Assembly (NCBI GenBank): GCA_963575645.1
Contig: OY754465.1
Span: forward strand, 56,629,901-56,693,900
DNA from: Xanthostigma xanthostigma
Taxonomy: Eukaryota; Arthropoda; Insecta; Raphidioptera; Raphidiidae
Direction of reading: 5' to 3'
DNA length: 64,000 bases
A program made the translations under genes and the position numbers. This document shows, piece by piece, positions 10,788-22,216 of this stretch. The number at the start of each line of letters is the position of its first letter. Position 1 is the stretch's first letter. The notes under the pieces are model-generated. The model did no database searches and was not told the DNA's origin. It worked only from the letters and a program-made list of their open reading frames with translations.

Positions 10788-11395
10788 TTTTTTTACACGC
10801 TTTATATTAGTTTCACTTGTAAGTTTGTATGTATGTATGTATGTTTGTTTGTAAACTCCGTTTTGGACTACAGCAAGTGGTTTATATAGTGGTATAATAT
10901 GCCAGCACTGTAAGTACAGTGGATAGCCGTGCGGTCTAAAGCACGGGTCTTCGCTGAAGTCAACTCTCGGCGAATCACGGGTCGTGGGTTCTAATCCCGT
11001 GCATGCCGAAAAAAAAATGTTTTTTTTCGGCAAATTTTTGAGAATAAATCGAACTAAAAAGTGGAAAATAAATATAGTTTAAACAAAACTAAAAAACACG
11101 CTTTATATAAAACTAAAAAGTAAAAAATAAATATAGTTTAAAAAAAAACTAAAAAACACGCTTTATATCGAACTAAAAAGTAAAAAATATTTTTTTAAAA
11201 TAAGCTTAAAACAATAATGAATAAAAAATACTAGTATTATTGTGAAAAAAGCGTGCAGGGGCGCTCGATGTACGAAAATGTGGAACAAAGCGCCCCACGC
11301 TTTTTTCACAACAATACTAGTATTTTTTATTCATTATTGTTTTATGCTTATTTAAAAAAAAAGCGTGTTTATTAGTTTTTTTTAACTATATTTTT
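10788..11395 (+). mobile_element. tRNA-like/palindrome composite, copy 1
   Basis: Starts at TTTACACGCTTTATATTAG, followed by a (GTAT)n run, then a tRNA-Leu-like segment (about 10918-11008) with A box TAGCCGTGCGGT at 10924-10935 and B box GGTTCTAATCC at 10987-10997. After a GCCGAAAAAA/TTTTTTCGGC hairpin come three partial copies of an AACTAAAAAACACGCTTTATAT unit, then a palindrome whose arms hold AAGCGTG(C)AGGGGCGC and GCGCCCCACGCTTTTTTC around ATGTACGAAAATGTGGA. Because the same modules in the same order recur at 50024-50577 and 58210-58776, the composite has spread as one unit. SINE-like by its polymerase III boxes; no coding capacity. Confidence 0.7.
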
Positions 11396-13479
11396 CTTAC
11401 CAAAAAAGCCTTCTTAGGCCCGGCCTCCATGAAGTTTCAAAAACACTCCGTAAATATATATAAGCTTGATATCGTAAAGCACTTTGCGGCGAGTTTTTGG
11501 TGTCAGAAAGAAATTGGTAGGTAATACAAGTCGTGTATATTTTTACGTGTTACGCGAACAAGCAGGGCTGTACGCAGACCAGGTTAAACCATCAGTGGAT
11601 AAAATGGCATTTAAAGTAGCCGATACTATAGTGTAGCCTTCTTGTAGCAGAGAAGCACAACGGTTTTCTGGGCTTTTTTTTTTCGAAGTGAAAACTTCTT
11701 TAGCGGCGTTGTACACTTTTTTTGTAATGGGTAAAAAATGTTAAACTCGCGTCAGAACACGTCACCTGATCGAAAATTCGTAAGACGGATGGAGAGTAGA
11801 GGTATGGGTAAAACCTGATCGAAAATTCGTAAGACGGATGTAGAGTAGAGGTAATATTCAAGTTTTCACTTCTGCCGGCACTCCCGGAGTGCTTGCTTTT
11901 TTTTTTGTAACACGAAGGGTGCCCAACGGGACCCTATTACTAAGCCTCCGCTGTCCGTCCGTTCGTCTGTCAGCTGGCTGTATATCATGGTTCGTAATAA
12001 GTGAAGAGTTGAAATTTTCACAGTGTTTATTTCAATTGCCGCAATATCAACAAATAATTAAAAACCAATTTTTTATACACAATACTAGAGCTGTAACAAA
12101 CCGTATGTATTCGTTACTGAGTAACGGGTACATCGTCTGACTCGAAGTAACGAATCGTTACTTACGAATTCATTCCGTTACTCGCATTTGTCGTATCCAT
12201 TTCAGTTCGACTCGTTTGATGCGGTTATACGTTATACGAACGAAGTCATATACCGTATCACGTATGCGACGCGCCTCAATGCGATGGTACATTCTTGATG
12301 CTGTTGCCTGTTGGTACACGATTGTATGTCGTATGAAAAGTAACGAGTAACGTAACTTTACTTTTACATTCTATACTATACACAACCGCAGTAACAGTTG
12401 TAATATAAAACAAGCGTCCGTTAACGGTGCGTTTATATATCAGTATACTCGAACATTTATTAAAATACAATTATGATAACTCTCACATACAGCACGGTAC
12501 GACCACTAGGCTATCAGATATAGCCACGATATATACAGTATAGGTCGGGTAGTCCATTTGAACTCATTGCAATTATACACTTAGTTGGTAAACTGACCGC
12601 GACCTATGTCAATGTATGAGGAGAAAAGTTTTCCAACCGCAAAGCGGGAAAAATCTTCGAGACTCGATTTTCGTGATGGACGAACTATTTACATACCTAC
12701 AAGTTTTAACGGAACCCATAGGTGCGCGAGTCCGACTCGTACTTGGTCACGTTTGTTGCTCTCTCGAAAAAATTGGTTGTCTGTAAAGTCGGTTTACGGT
12801 CGATAGTTTTACGTGATAACGTATTCCGCTCGAATATCATATTTAATAATACATAACCTAAATTTTAGTAGCTGTCAAACTTGGGCCGATCGTGCTTCTC
12901 TATCGCTTATACTGCGCTCTCGCTTGCACGCACAGGGTCAGGCGGAACGTTAGGAACGTTACACTTTTTCGTGCGTGCAGCTGGTGTTTCATCAATTTAT
13001 AAGACGTTATCACGTCAAAAAGTGAAAATGCTTGAAATATTTAACCCTGTCGGCTGTCAGTAAAAATGTTTACTTGTCGTGTTGTGTCCGTAAGTCCGCA
13101 GAGCGGATTGAATTTGACTCGGCTACGGCCATGGTGTAAGGTCTCTATACCCAACATACCACGAACCTGTAAGGTGCAGTTACACTGCTTTGGTCACACA
13201 GACCTCTCTGCGCGTTTGTGTGGGTAAAACCTGCCGCGGATAAAACAACCACTGTGCAATCCCAATTTGAATATTTGGATTTAAAGCTTCTAGTCACGGA
13301 AGACATTTACACTAACATGTTCATTATTACGTACAGGACCGTAATCAGTGGACGGACTGTGTTTTTTTACCGTCCTAAACAAGCATTCATTTCAGTTCTA
13401 TTTATTTTTACGTTTTTTTTTTAATTTATTTATTCCTTAAAATTTAGTACAACTGTGTTTTAAGGTTATGTACCCAAAA
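11396..13479. other. No gene resolved; local duplication
   Basis: CCTGATCGAAAATTCGTAAG plus ACGGATG(G/T)AGAGTAGAGGTA occurs twice in tandem (about 11766-11852). The stretch 12085-12560 has repeated CGTTACT/AGTAACG words of the type found in some hAT MITEs, but no boundaries. The GC-richer part 12590-13260 has open frames of 60-68 codons with no recognisable motif. Confidence 0.4.
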
Positions 13480-13888
13480 AATGAGGTGGCCCCATAAGAA
13501 TACAAACAAAAATTTCATCATAATCGGTCGAGCCGTTTTTACGAAAATGACACTTCTGTGAAGAATTTTTATTTTATTTTTTTTTAATTTATTGTAAGTT
13601 TTAACACACAACATAAACTCTAACAGTAAATTTCGTGATTTTTAGCTTTAGGAAGGTTGGCCAAATAGTAGATAAGCTATCAGATCATGAAAAAATTGAG
13701 GCCAAAAAGTGAGAATATTTTTTTTTTATGTTTAACTCCCGAAATTCGGATTTTGGTAAAAAGAAAACCGATGTAGATTTTCTCAAAAATCACGCATTTC
13801 CGACACCCAAGTGATAGAGGTTAAATAATTCCAAATTAGTCATAGTTTCTTCTCCCGAGAGGAATACGAGCAATTACCGGTCACTCAG
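13480..13888. mobile_element. Mariner-type MITE, diverged copy
   Basis: The interior and right half match 17560-17996 in order: AACACACAACATAAACTCTAA (broken by changes), GTAAATTTCGTGATTTTTAG, GGTTGGCCAA, AGTGAGAATATT, CAAGTGATAGAGGTTAAAT and the terminus CCGAGAGGAATACGAGCAA. It ends CAG followed by TA. The left boundary is uncertain because the first part is replaced by other sequence. Confidence 0.5.
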
Positions 13889-14764
13889 TATATATTTTAA
13901 AAATGTTTTCAACATTATTTCTAAACCGACATGCATATATACCGTACACTGCTAGCGATTTGTGCTCTATTATCGCTTTGCGCATCAGAGCTCGAGTTTC
14001 GTTCATAAAAGAAGTTATATTTAGGTCAATTTCGCACGGAATCCATTCAATCTGTAGCTTTTTGAAAAAACAAGATTCCGTTCCATAAAACTGACCCATT
14101 TTTAAATTGATTCGAGTTCATAATTATTATAATTAGTCTTAAACGTTAATTGAAAATGTCGAACAGCAGTTTTATGTAATATGTACGTCCGAGCTCTGTA
14201 TACAGATAGTAATTTTTCTCGGATCGCCTTGGCTTATATTTTATTCACTTTGTTTACTATCAGACTAGATTCACCGAAATGCGTTCAGTAGTTGAATTTT
14301 TATACACAGTAATATCTTATTAGTTTTGACAGCTGATAGTTTAAAAAAAATATAGTAATTACTGTATAGAATCAATGAACAGAAATGAAATTCCAACCCT
14401 GTGTTTCCAAAAAAAAAGCTAAACGTGTTTTTAATCATCGACTTCGAAATGAATGCCACTTGTGGTCTGTAGACCCATATTCAACATCCACATGAATAAA
14501 TTATAAAAATCTTACAATAAAAAAGACAGAAAGATTAATAATATTTATATGTTATTTAAAACCTGCCATTTTTTATCCAAAAATTTGCAATTTTAATGAT
14601 GATTACATGTTGTATTGAAATCGATGCCATTAATTTAATTCTTGAAAGCAAATGCGCCGAAACATTTTTCTAGACATATTTATGTAAAAATAATAAACTG
14701 GCATATTATTTTGAAAAAACATACTTATATAGTTAATTCGAAATACAATTTTATTGTACTTACT
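13889..14764. other. No feature resolved
   Basis: AT-rich spacer; open frames on both strands at 13.9-14.1 kb mirror each other and are not genes. Confidence 0.5.
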
Positions 14765-15181
14765 ATAGCGGTACGTTCCGGTTTCACCCGGGTGCGATAG
14801 ATATAATTCTGCAAAATGTATTTCGTTTGCGGCCCGGCGTCTGAACTATAAAGCTTTGAGCAAATTCTACCAGATTTGCTTCTAAACTAATAGCTTTGAG
14901 CACATTCTATCAGATATCGCTACTTGGTACTAAAACAGTTTTTTTTTTGTTTGCTTCTGAACTAACAGCTTTGAGTAAATTCTATGAGATGTCGCTACAT
15001 GTTACTAAAACAGTTTATTTTCCCAAAACGCCGTAATTTTGTACGAAATATTTAGGTAATAAAAACTATCCTATAGCGTAACTTCAACCAAGTAAGACAT
15101 TTACAAAATTTCATTAAAATCGGTTCAGTGGTTTCGGAGATTAGCGCGGACGAACATCGTGACACGAGATTTTTATATATA
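14765..15181 (-). mobile_element. Helitron-like element, reverse strand, interrupted
   Basis: On the minus strand it ends CACCCGGGTGAAACCGG..ACCGCTATAG, like the 3' hairpin of the intact copy at 28200-28542, and near its 5' side has AATCTCCGAAACCACTGAAC. The interior contains three tandem, diverged units of TAGCTTTGAGCA(A/C)ATTCTA (14850-15010). Its 5' side stops at the TA where the 764-bp palindrome begins. Confidence 0.5.
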
Positions 15182-15945
15182 CAGGGTGTCCCATTAAGAA
15201 TGGGACATAGAACAACCGCAGATTCTCCAATTCAAAATAAAACGATTAAGCGAAATATGCTTAGATAAAATGTTACTCGTTTCCGAAATACGGGGTGTTG
15301 AAGTTGAAAACTGAAAAATTATTAATGTCCATAATTTTTTTAATACACCGTATAATTTTACTCAAATCGGCACACTTGTTAAATATCATAAAATGCACCT
15401 AACAATAAAAAAATTAGTTCAGTACGCTCTACCAGTGGCGTACGGCAGGAGTAAGTAATGCTTGTACCCCTTCTAAATGTTACGCCGCTGTCTAAATTTT
15501 AATTTTGACTATAATTTTAATTTTTTTGATATTTTCTAAGTCAATAATGTACACTTGTTAGTTTGTTATAAAGTCATTGGTTTTCGAGATATTCGCAATT
15601 TTTTAAGACAAAATTGTAAAAATGAATATTATTAATAATAATACAAATAAAAAGTACATGTCTATCTATCTTTAACTGCGAATATCTCGAAAACCAATGA
15701 CTTTACAACAAACTAACAAGTGTACATTATTGACTTAGAAAATATCAAAAAAATTAAAATTATAGTCAAAATTAAAATTTAGACAGCGACGTAACATTTA
15801 GAAGGGGTACAAGCATTACTTACTCCTGCCGTACGCCACTGCTAGAGCGAGTAACATTTTATCTAAGCATATTTCGCTTAGTCGTTATATTTTGATTTGA
15901 AGAATCTGCGGTTGTTCTATGTCCCATTCTTAATGGGACACCCTG
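15182..15945. mobile_element. 764-bp mariner-type palindromic MITE, copy 1
   Basis: It has ends CAGGGTGTCCCATTAAG and CTTAATGGGACACCCTG, flanked by TA on both sides, as in Tc1/mariner elements. The arms stay complementary over hundreds of bases. Symmetric CAGTGGCGTACGGCAGG and CCTGCCGTACGCCACTG blocks lie at about 15433 and 15840; these look like hAT-type ends inside the palindrome. A copy of nearly the same sequence is at 54965-55729. No transposase is encoded. Confidence 0.8.
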
Positions 15946-15984
15946 TATATGCCTATATAAAGATTATGTCGGGCGAATGTTATA

Positions 15985-16140
15985 TTTAAACTATAAACGA
16001 CCCGATCCGGCTTCGCCCGAATTTGTAAATTGACACCGTTTTTTCGTCGACTTGCGGTTCAAAATTGGTCTCCCCGAAAAGCGCTTTTATTTTAACGCGA
16101 TAATATATAGCCAGTGTCCATCCTGAAGGTCCACTCTAAA
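15985..16140 (-). mobile_element. Helitron-like 3' end, reverse strand
   Basis: CCCGATCCGGCTTCGCCCG, TTTTTTCGTCGACTTGCGG and AAAATTGGTCTCC match the 3' part of the better-defined Helitron at 23698-24170 and the fragment at 36595. The 5' boundary is not resolved. TGAACCGATTTTGATGCG further right (16158) may belong to it. Confidence 0.45.
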
Positions 16141-17559
16141 CATTCTTGTGAACAAATGAACCGATTTTGATGCGGTTTGCGGGAATCGACGAAGTTTTAT
16201 CCAAAAAAGTAATTTATTACAAAAAAATCGATCTGATAAAAATTTTACGAGTAATTAAAAAAAGAACACTTTTTACGAATTTTTCGTTTACTATCTCTTG
16301 AACAAATGAACTGATTTTGATGCGATTTGTAACAATCGACGCAGTTTTTTGTGGAGAAGAGCTGAATATATTTCGGAATTAATCGGTTTAGTCGTTTAGG
16401 AAATATTCCAAAAAAAACAAATTTAGGACGAATCATTCCAAATTTTCAGGAAATCTAAGTCCAGCAAAGTCACGTCAAATGCCGCAAACCACGTTTCAAT
16501 CGGACATTCCGTTCAAAAGTAATAAAAGGTTTACATAACACATGCACACATACATACACACATACATACACACATACCTACATACAGCCCTACGGACATC
16601 ATCGCCAAAATAGCTTCCTAGGACCTCAAAACGTCGAGATCTGATGAAAACTCGATTTTCGTAAATCGAGGTGAAAACAATAAAATCCCTATTTTTTTGA
16701 AAAAAATCATTGATTTTATTTATAGCGGGAAGTTAAAAACATCTGCTTGAATATTGCTATTGTCGTACTCAGTAAGTATGCTTATCTTAATTTCACACTA
16801 ATTACTTGGGTAACTATTTTGTTTTTATTTGGCGTGTGTTTTGCAAGAGCCGCTTTTCAAACAGGTCGCTATATTGAGCTGTCAAACTGAACATGAGTTT
16901 TGGTCAGTCAGTTTGATTCAGAACAACGCTCTGTTGCCGCAACATGTTTTTTGACCCGTTTATTGTTGACCATATGTGCTCAGAAATGACCGAGAAAAGA
17001 CTGAAATTACAAAAAGATTTCATAAAAACAAACACGCGCCTGTGCATCGAAGTGGTAATGACCGCAATTGTTGCGACTATTTTAATGAACAGCTGATTTT
17101 CAATTTTCCAGGTTAGGTATGTAAAAAAAGAGAGACTGTGTGTTTTACGCTGCATACTACAGAAGTGAAACTTTTTTTTTATTAAAAGTGCATTTTTGAC
17201 AACTTGGTCATTTATGCGAAATAATAAAATAAAATAAAATAACAAAATTATACATTGAACATTTGATTACTGCTAGATAAGGAACAATTTGTACTGTTGG
17301 TTCACTTTAAAAACTTTTATATTTTATTATACGTGTCCGTTTTCTTTGTAAATATAATAATCTTGTTTATTTCGCTTTCCTCATCGCCTAAGGATTTTTC
17401 CAGATTTTGCGAAATATTTAGGTGTTGCCTGATTTGGGAGTGTTGATTGCAGTCTGTTATGATATGTTGCACAGTGAGGGGCACATTGCATTCTGAACAT
17501 ATTGGGGCATTCGTGTGAAACTTTTAGTTTGTTATTGTTGTTACAGTTACAACGCTTTA
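16141..17559. other. Spacer with a CA/TACA microsatellite
   Basis: An (ACAT)/(ACAC) simple repeat runs at about 16540-16588. GAACAAATGAAC(C/T)GATTTTGATGCG occurs at 16150 and 16302, a diverged local duplication. The rest is AT-rich; open frames of 63 and 113 codons show no family motif. Confidence 0.45.
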
Positions 17560-17996
17560 CAGGTGACCGGTAATTGTTCGTATTCCTCTCGGGATAAGAA
17601 ACTATGACTAATTTTGAATGATTTAATCTCTATCACTTGGAGGCAGGAAATGCGTCATCTTCGAGAAAAACTACTTCGGTTTTCTTTTTACAAAAATCAA
17701 AATTTTGGGAGTTAAAAATTATTTAAAAAAATATTCTCACTTTTTGCCCTGAATTTTTCCATGACCTGATCGCTTACTGGCCAACCTTCCTGAAGCTAAA
17801 AACCACGAAATTTACTGTTAGATTTTATGTTGTGTGTGAAAACCTACAATAAAAAAATAAAATAAAAATTTATCACAGAAGTGACATTATCATAAAAAAT
17901 GACGTATTTTCGACCCCCAAGTGATAAAGGTTAAATCATTACAAATTAGTCATAGTTTCCTCTCCCGAGAGGATACGAGCAAATACCAGTCACCTG
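17560..17996. mobile_element. Mariner-type MITE, 437 bp, TA duplication
   Basis: Ends CAGGTGACCGGTAATTG and CCAGTCACCTG with TA on each side (17558-17559, 17997-17998). Inverted similarity extends over CGTATTCCTCTCGGGA / TCCCGAGAGGATACG and on into the arms. Relatives: 13480-13888 and the end fragment at 7139-7205. Confidence 0.7.
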
Positions 17997-18019
17997 TATA
18001 AGAAAAGTTTACTTTCTAA

Positions 18020-18085
18020 CAGTGTCATACTGTCGGAACTTCAATCCGAATCTTCCACTATCGCGGCGGATGACTTACAGTTTAA
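18020..18085 (-). repeat. Decayed tRNA-like segment, family 2, copy 1
   Basis: On the minus strand AGTCATCCGCCGCGATAGTG and a damaged B box (TTCGGATTGAAGTTCCG) align with the better copy at 55958-56025. It is probably a relic of a tRNA-derived SINE. Confidence 0.4.
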
Positions 18086-18374
18086 TGTTTATTTTTTCGT
18101 GTACACTATATATTCATGCTTGAAATTGTTAAAGTGTGAACTCAATTATAAACTGTAAATATGTTTTAAAGACAGCGGCAACAAATCGTTGTTCTGAAGC
18201 GAATTGGTCGATGAATACACGCCGTTATGCAAATCAAGGTCCTAATTAAGCTATCGTTACAATCCACATATATTATGTAAGACTACGTATCACTAAATAC
18301 AATAATATTCACTAATATTATGGGTATACGAAACGCAGTCAACAAATTAATAGAGAATTTGTCTATTTAATTAA

Positions 18375-18794
18375 GAGTATTCGTCCCTGCAAATACCCCC
18401 TGCACCCTTCATCTCAAATCTTTTCCCCTCGCCTAAAAACGGTTCGCGCTCTCCCGACGCTATTTTTAAAGCTAGAGGGCTCTGGTAAACGCCAAATGAA
18501 AGACAAAGAATCAGACTACAGATCCTTCAGGCGAATTTTTTGAAAAACAGTTTCGCCTACCTGTGAAATATTACGAAACTTATTATTTTTTTCAAAAGGT
18601 TGTGAGTTTTTTCAGGAACTTTTTTTAAAAAAATTCGCCTGAAGGATCTGTAGTCTGATTCTTTGTCTTTCATTTGGGGTTTACCAGAACCCTCTAGCTT
18701 TAAAAATAACGTCGGGAGAGCGCGAACCGTTTTTAGGCGAGGGGAAAAGATTTGAGATGAAGGGTGCAGGGGGTATTTGCAGGGACGAATACTC
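18375..18794. mobile_element. 420-bp palindromic element flanked by TTAA, copy 1
   Basis: Ends GAGTATTCGTCCCTGCA and TGCAGGGACGAATACTC, with TTAA directly outside both. The arms remain complementary through TCGCGCTCTCCCGACG and CAGACTACAGATCC. The same element at 33980-34385 is also bracketed by TTAA while the sequence beyond differs, so TTAA is most likely the target duplication. The ends do not begin CCC as in classic piggyBac, so I leave the superfamily open. Confidence 0.7.
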
Positions 18795-21039
18795 TTAAGA
18801 ACTACTAGCCAAGTGCTCCGTCCGACTGTCACAAGCTACCCGAGTCAAACGGTACAAGTTAAAAACTTGAAATTTAGTTACGACCCAATCATGTGAATTA
18901 AGTATTCGGATAATAGGGTTATCGACAAAATTTCAAAAAGTATTAAAAATTAAAGAATAAAGATATAAATACCCATAAAAATGTTTTTTTCTCTTAAATA
19001 TAGCAATATTATTAATAGTTTTTTTTTTGTTTTGACTTTAAATTTCGCGCCAAATCGTCCATTGGCCATTTTGTGGCGTCAGTTTTAAGTATAGACATAA
19101 CATTTAACGACGTATTGCATATAACAGAATCATTGACAGAGTTTTAATAATATTTATTTAACAAAATTTATATTGAGGTGCCGCATAAAAAGTTTCACTT
19201 GAAAAAAACTTTGTAAAAGCTAAATTTGATGCAGTTTTATTTGGTGAATACAATTTGTGAAAAAACCGCCAAACGTCATTTTGATAGAACCGACCTAGTC
19301 AATGGGCTGTTTCAAACTTGCTTTTAAGAACATTTTGACATTCCCTCGTGCATTTTTAAGTAGTTATGGTTGTCTTAACCAATTTCAAAGGGTCTTAATT
19401 TATTTTATATCTATTAGGTGTATAATTACAATATTTTTATGTCACATCAACATGGACCGGCTTTAGATATTCATGCAATACAGTATCACACTAAAGCTAG
19501 GTGAAGAATGTTTTAGTTCTTTTTCCTCAATCCACACTGATATAAAAATGAAAAATATGTTTTTGTGGATTCAGAAGATCTCAAAATAAAAAAATATTGT
19601 CAAATTTGGAAAAGTGAATTTTGACTAAAATTAGTATCTATACCTACCATTCCTTACTTGAGTGGAGTTGGAATGCTAAGAATACGGGAAGGAAAAAAAG
19701 AGTGTGGTACTAATTTGAGTGTGTTAATTCGCACACATTGTAATGAAGCATGCATCGTTCGCTCCGTTTTAATGCGGGGAAGTGCACAATATATGTTTCA
19801 TCGCGATGTGTACGAATTATTACAGGAAAATCAATTCAGGAGAAATTCATCTAAAAATCTCAATAACGTTTGAACTTAAAAATTTAATGAATTACGATCG
19901 AATTTCGACCACTGGACCACAGTACAATGTGGTAGATCTTTAAAAGATATTTCAAAATATTTTTATACAAACAAAAGTATTTTTGAAAAAATCCACCGGA
20001 AATGTCAGAGTTAAACCTTTCAATCTAATACCGAAATCGACAAAAAGAGCAAAATTTGAGAATTATCTGTTAATCTGTTATTTGTGAAAACACGTCTTTA
20101 TAACATATAAAGAAAATATTAAGATTTGTATCTCTGGTTATTTTGAATACAATAAATATAAACAATTTTTCTGTATGAAATATAAATAAACGACATATTT
20201 GTATTACATAGGCATGTGTACAAATAAATGAATATGAAAGGGGTTAAAAATACAGTGGCGTACTAACCAAACCCTTCATTTCTAATATATATTCTCCCCA
20301 CCAGTGCCGTAACTAGCTATTCTAGCGCCTGGGATCTACGTCTCAAATTATAAATAGCGTATACGAGCTGTATTTATTTTGTGGGACAAATTACTGGAAG
20401 GAATTTTTTATTTTAACAAAACTTTTAATAAAAACAGACTTGAAAATTCTACAAAATATTTTCTCTCTCTTATTCCTACTAGCTCGGCCATTGTGGAGTA
20501 ATGAAAATAAACGTAACTATTTTCTGAGTCGTAACGAAATAGTAGGTAACAACAACTCCGTTGTTACCCATTGAGACTAAAATTGAGAGGCCGAATGTTT
20601 TCGACATGGAGTTTATTCATAACCGGCTAACCTCAAACCAAAACATTGAATCGTGCTGTTTGGTGCTGTTAGTATTGACAGTTTTTTTTATAAAGAAATA
20701 AATAAATATTTACAACATCTCATTAGATATAATTAAAACATGAATAACGCGCAATTGTTGAATAAAATTATGGGCGCAACTTGTAGGCTAAGTCATGACC
20801 TGTCAGCGCGATGAATGACTTAGACTACTAGTTACGCCAAAAACTATTACCATATAAAATGCTTCGCATAAGCTAGTTGACTGAAATGCTGAGTAGACGG
20901 CGCATGGCCGAAGTAAAATCTCAATAGGTCCTGCTTCGCCTGAGTGCAAATCAAATTGGAGATCGAACGAGCGAAGCGAGTGAGTAACGTAGAATTTCAA
21001 AATTTGAGCGAGCAAGCAAAGCCAGTGAGTTAAGCTCGC
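18795..21039. other. Long spacer with scattered transposon ends
   Basis: No coding signal. CAGTGGCGTACTAACC (20261) and CAGTGCCGTAACTAGC (20304) look like hAT-type ends but lack partners. AGCGAAGCGAGTGAG and AGCAAGCAAAGCCAGTGAG are tandem-like words at 20970-21030. Confidence 0.45.
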
Positions 21040-21392
21040 AGCACAAGAGGCTGGATTTTCCGCTAGATTCCTTGCTAGATTTGACTACTATAGTTTTCTA
21101 GCGCCGGTTTTCTTAATTGCTCACACAAGACATCTTTCCAAGCTTGTTTTTTCGAAGAATCTGGTTCGCGCGCAGCGACAGTTCAAATATAAACCACAAA
21201 GCAAAACGTGTCTGTTGTCTGACTCTGAGCACAATGACGCCATGTTGGTTTGTGGACGTTCGTTCGTTTCGCCCATGTGACAAGATACTGTTTCATGATT
21301 GGTTCTTGCTCAGAGCAAGCAGAGGACCTAGCAAGAAAAATAGCGCTTGTTCTAATTTTAAAATTCATCTTGTGAGTTAGCAGGCGTGCCTT
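21040..21392. mobile_element. AGGCC MITE family, truncated copy
   Basis: Covers AGGCTGGATTTTCCGCTAG to CTTGTGAGTTAGCAGGCG in the same order as the full family (43046-43894, 35078-35513), but lacks the AGGCCGCTGCACACG end on both sides. Confidence 0.6.
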
Positions 21393-21919
21393 TAGATATT
21401 TACTCGATTGAACGAAGCCGTACCTAGCACATAGTAAACATTATAATATATTGGATACACATTACAGACACAGTCGGAACACGGCACTGTATTTTCAACC
21501 CTTTACCGCACGCATTGTCGGCGCACATGTTGTATTGCCGCAGAACATATAGGAGAGAAATAGTTTGCTGTGGTCCGTATTCGAACGATACATAAAGACG
21601 AAAAACCGAAGCTCCGTTCACAGCGCAAAAAGCACCGACAATGTACTTAACGTAACTGTTTATGTCCTTAATACCCATAATGCCATGATGTTTATTCAGT
21701 GGCCTCTGAGGCTCTGACGATTTATAAACTAACTTGAAATTCAAATAGGCTTATTGAGAATTATCACATATAAATAACCAGTACACAAATAGTTATAATA
21801 TAGCTGTGTATCTTTTTCATTGGCCTATCAGAATGGCACGCCACATTTCCGCCATGTTTGTGCTAAATATCGAAAATGCCATAAATGATGAACAGAAGTA
21901 GTCTTTATGTAAATAAAAA
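21393..21919. other. No feature resolved
   Basis: A 106-codon minus-strand frame (21424-21744) without recognisable motif lies in moderately GC-rich DNA. No other signal. Confidence 0.4.
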
Positions 21920-22198
21920 TAATCGACCAATTTTTCAGACAATACCTATTAGCAATTAATTTAATTTAATTATAATTATATATTTTATTAATATATTGTC
22001 TGAAAGATTTCTTGGTTTCCGGGCTTGTATGAGGTGGTCTATTGGTATTGGTAGAAATACCAATGGACCACGGCATACAAGCCCAGAAACCAAGAAGATT
22101 TGGATCAACACCGGCCGTGAAAGCCTACACACCTGGATGTGTGAAAGATTGGTCGATAATTTTATTTATTGAAGAGTAATCAGACGTTAACCAAAGAT
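21920..22198 (+). repeat. Hammerhead-like repeat family A, copy lacking the core
   Basis: TCGACCAATTTTTCAGACAA on the left and TTGGTCGATAATTTTATTTA plus TTGAAGAGTAATCAGACG on the right are the outer parts of the 62788-63236 inverted repeat, with the central core deleted. It is interrupted by a 132-bp hairpin insert at 22010-22141. Confidence 0.55.
22010..22141. mobile_element. 132-bp hairpin insert with 9-bp duplication
   Basis: Bracketed by TGAAAGATT at 22001-22009 and 22142-22150. The arms CTTGGTTTCCGGGCTTGTAT and ATACAAGCCCAGAAACCAAG fold into a tight hairpin, followed by a one-sided tail GATTTGGATCAACACCGGCC to GATGTG. The asymmetric tail and 9-bp duplication fit a retroposed sequence better than a cut-and-paste MITE. 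Related to family E at 9586-9772. Confidence 0.55.
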
Positions 22199-22216
22199 TT
22201 GTTCTTTATATAGATT

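Noticed and set aside
18375..18794. piggyBac assignment from TTAA alone
   Set aside because: The ends start GAGTATT, not the CCY of piggyBac, and no transposase is available for support.
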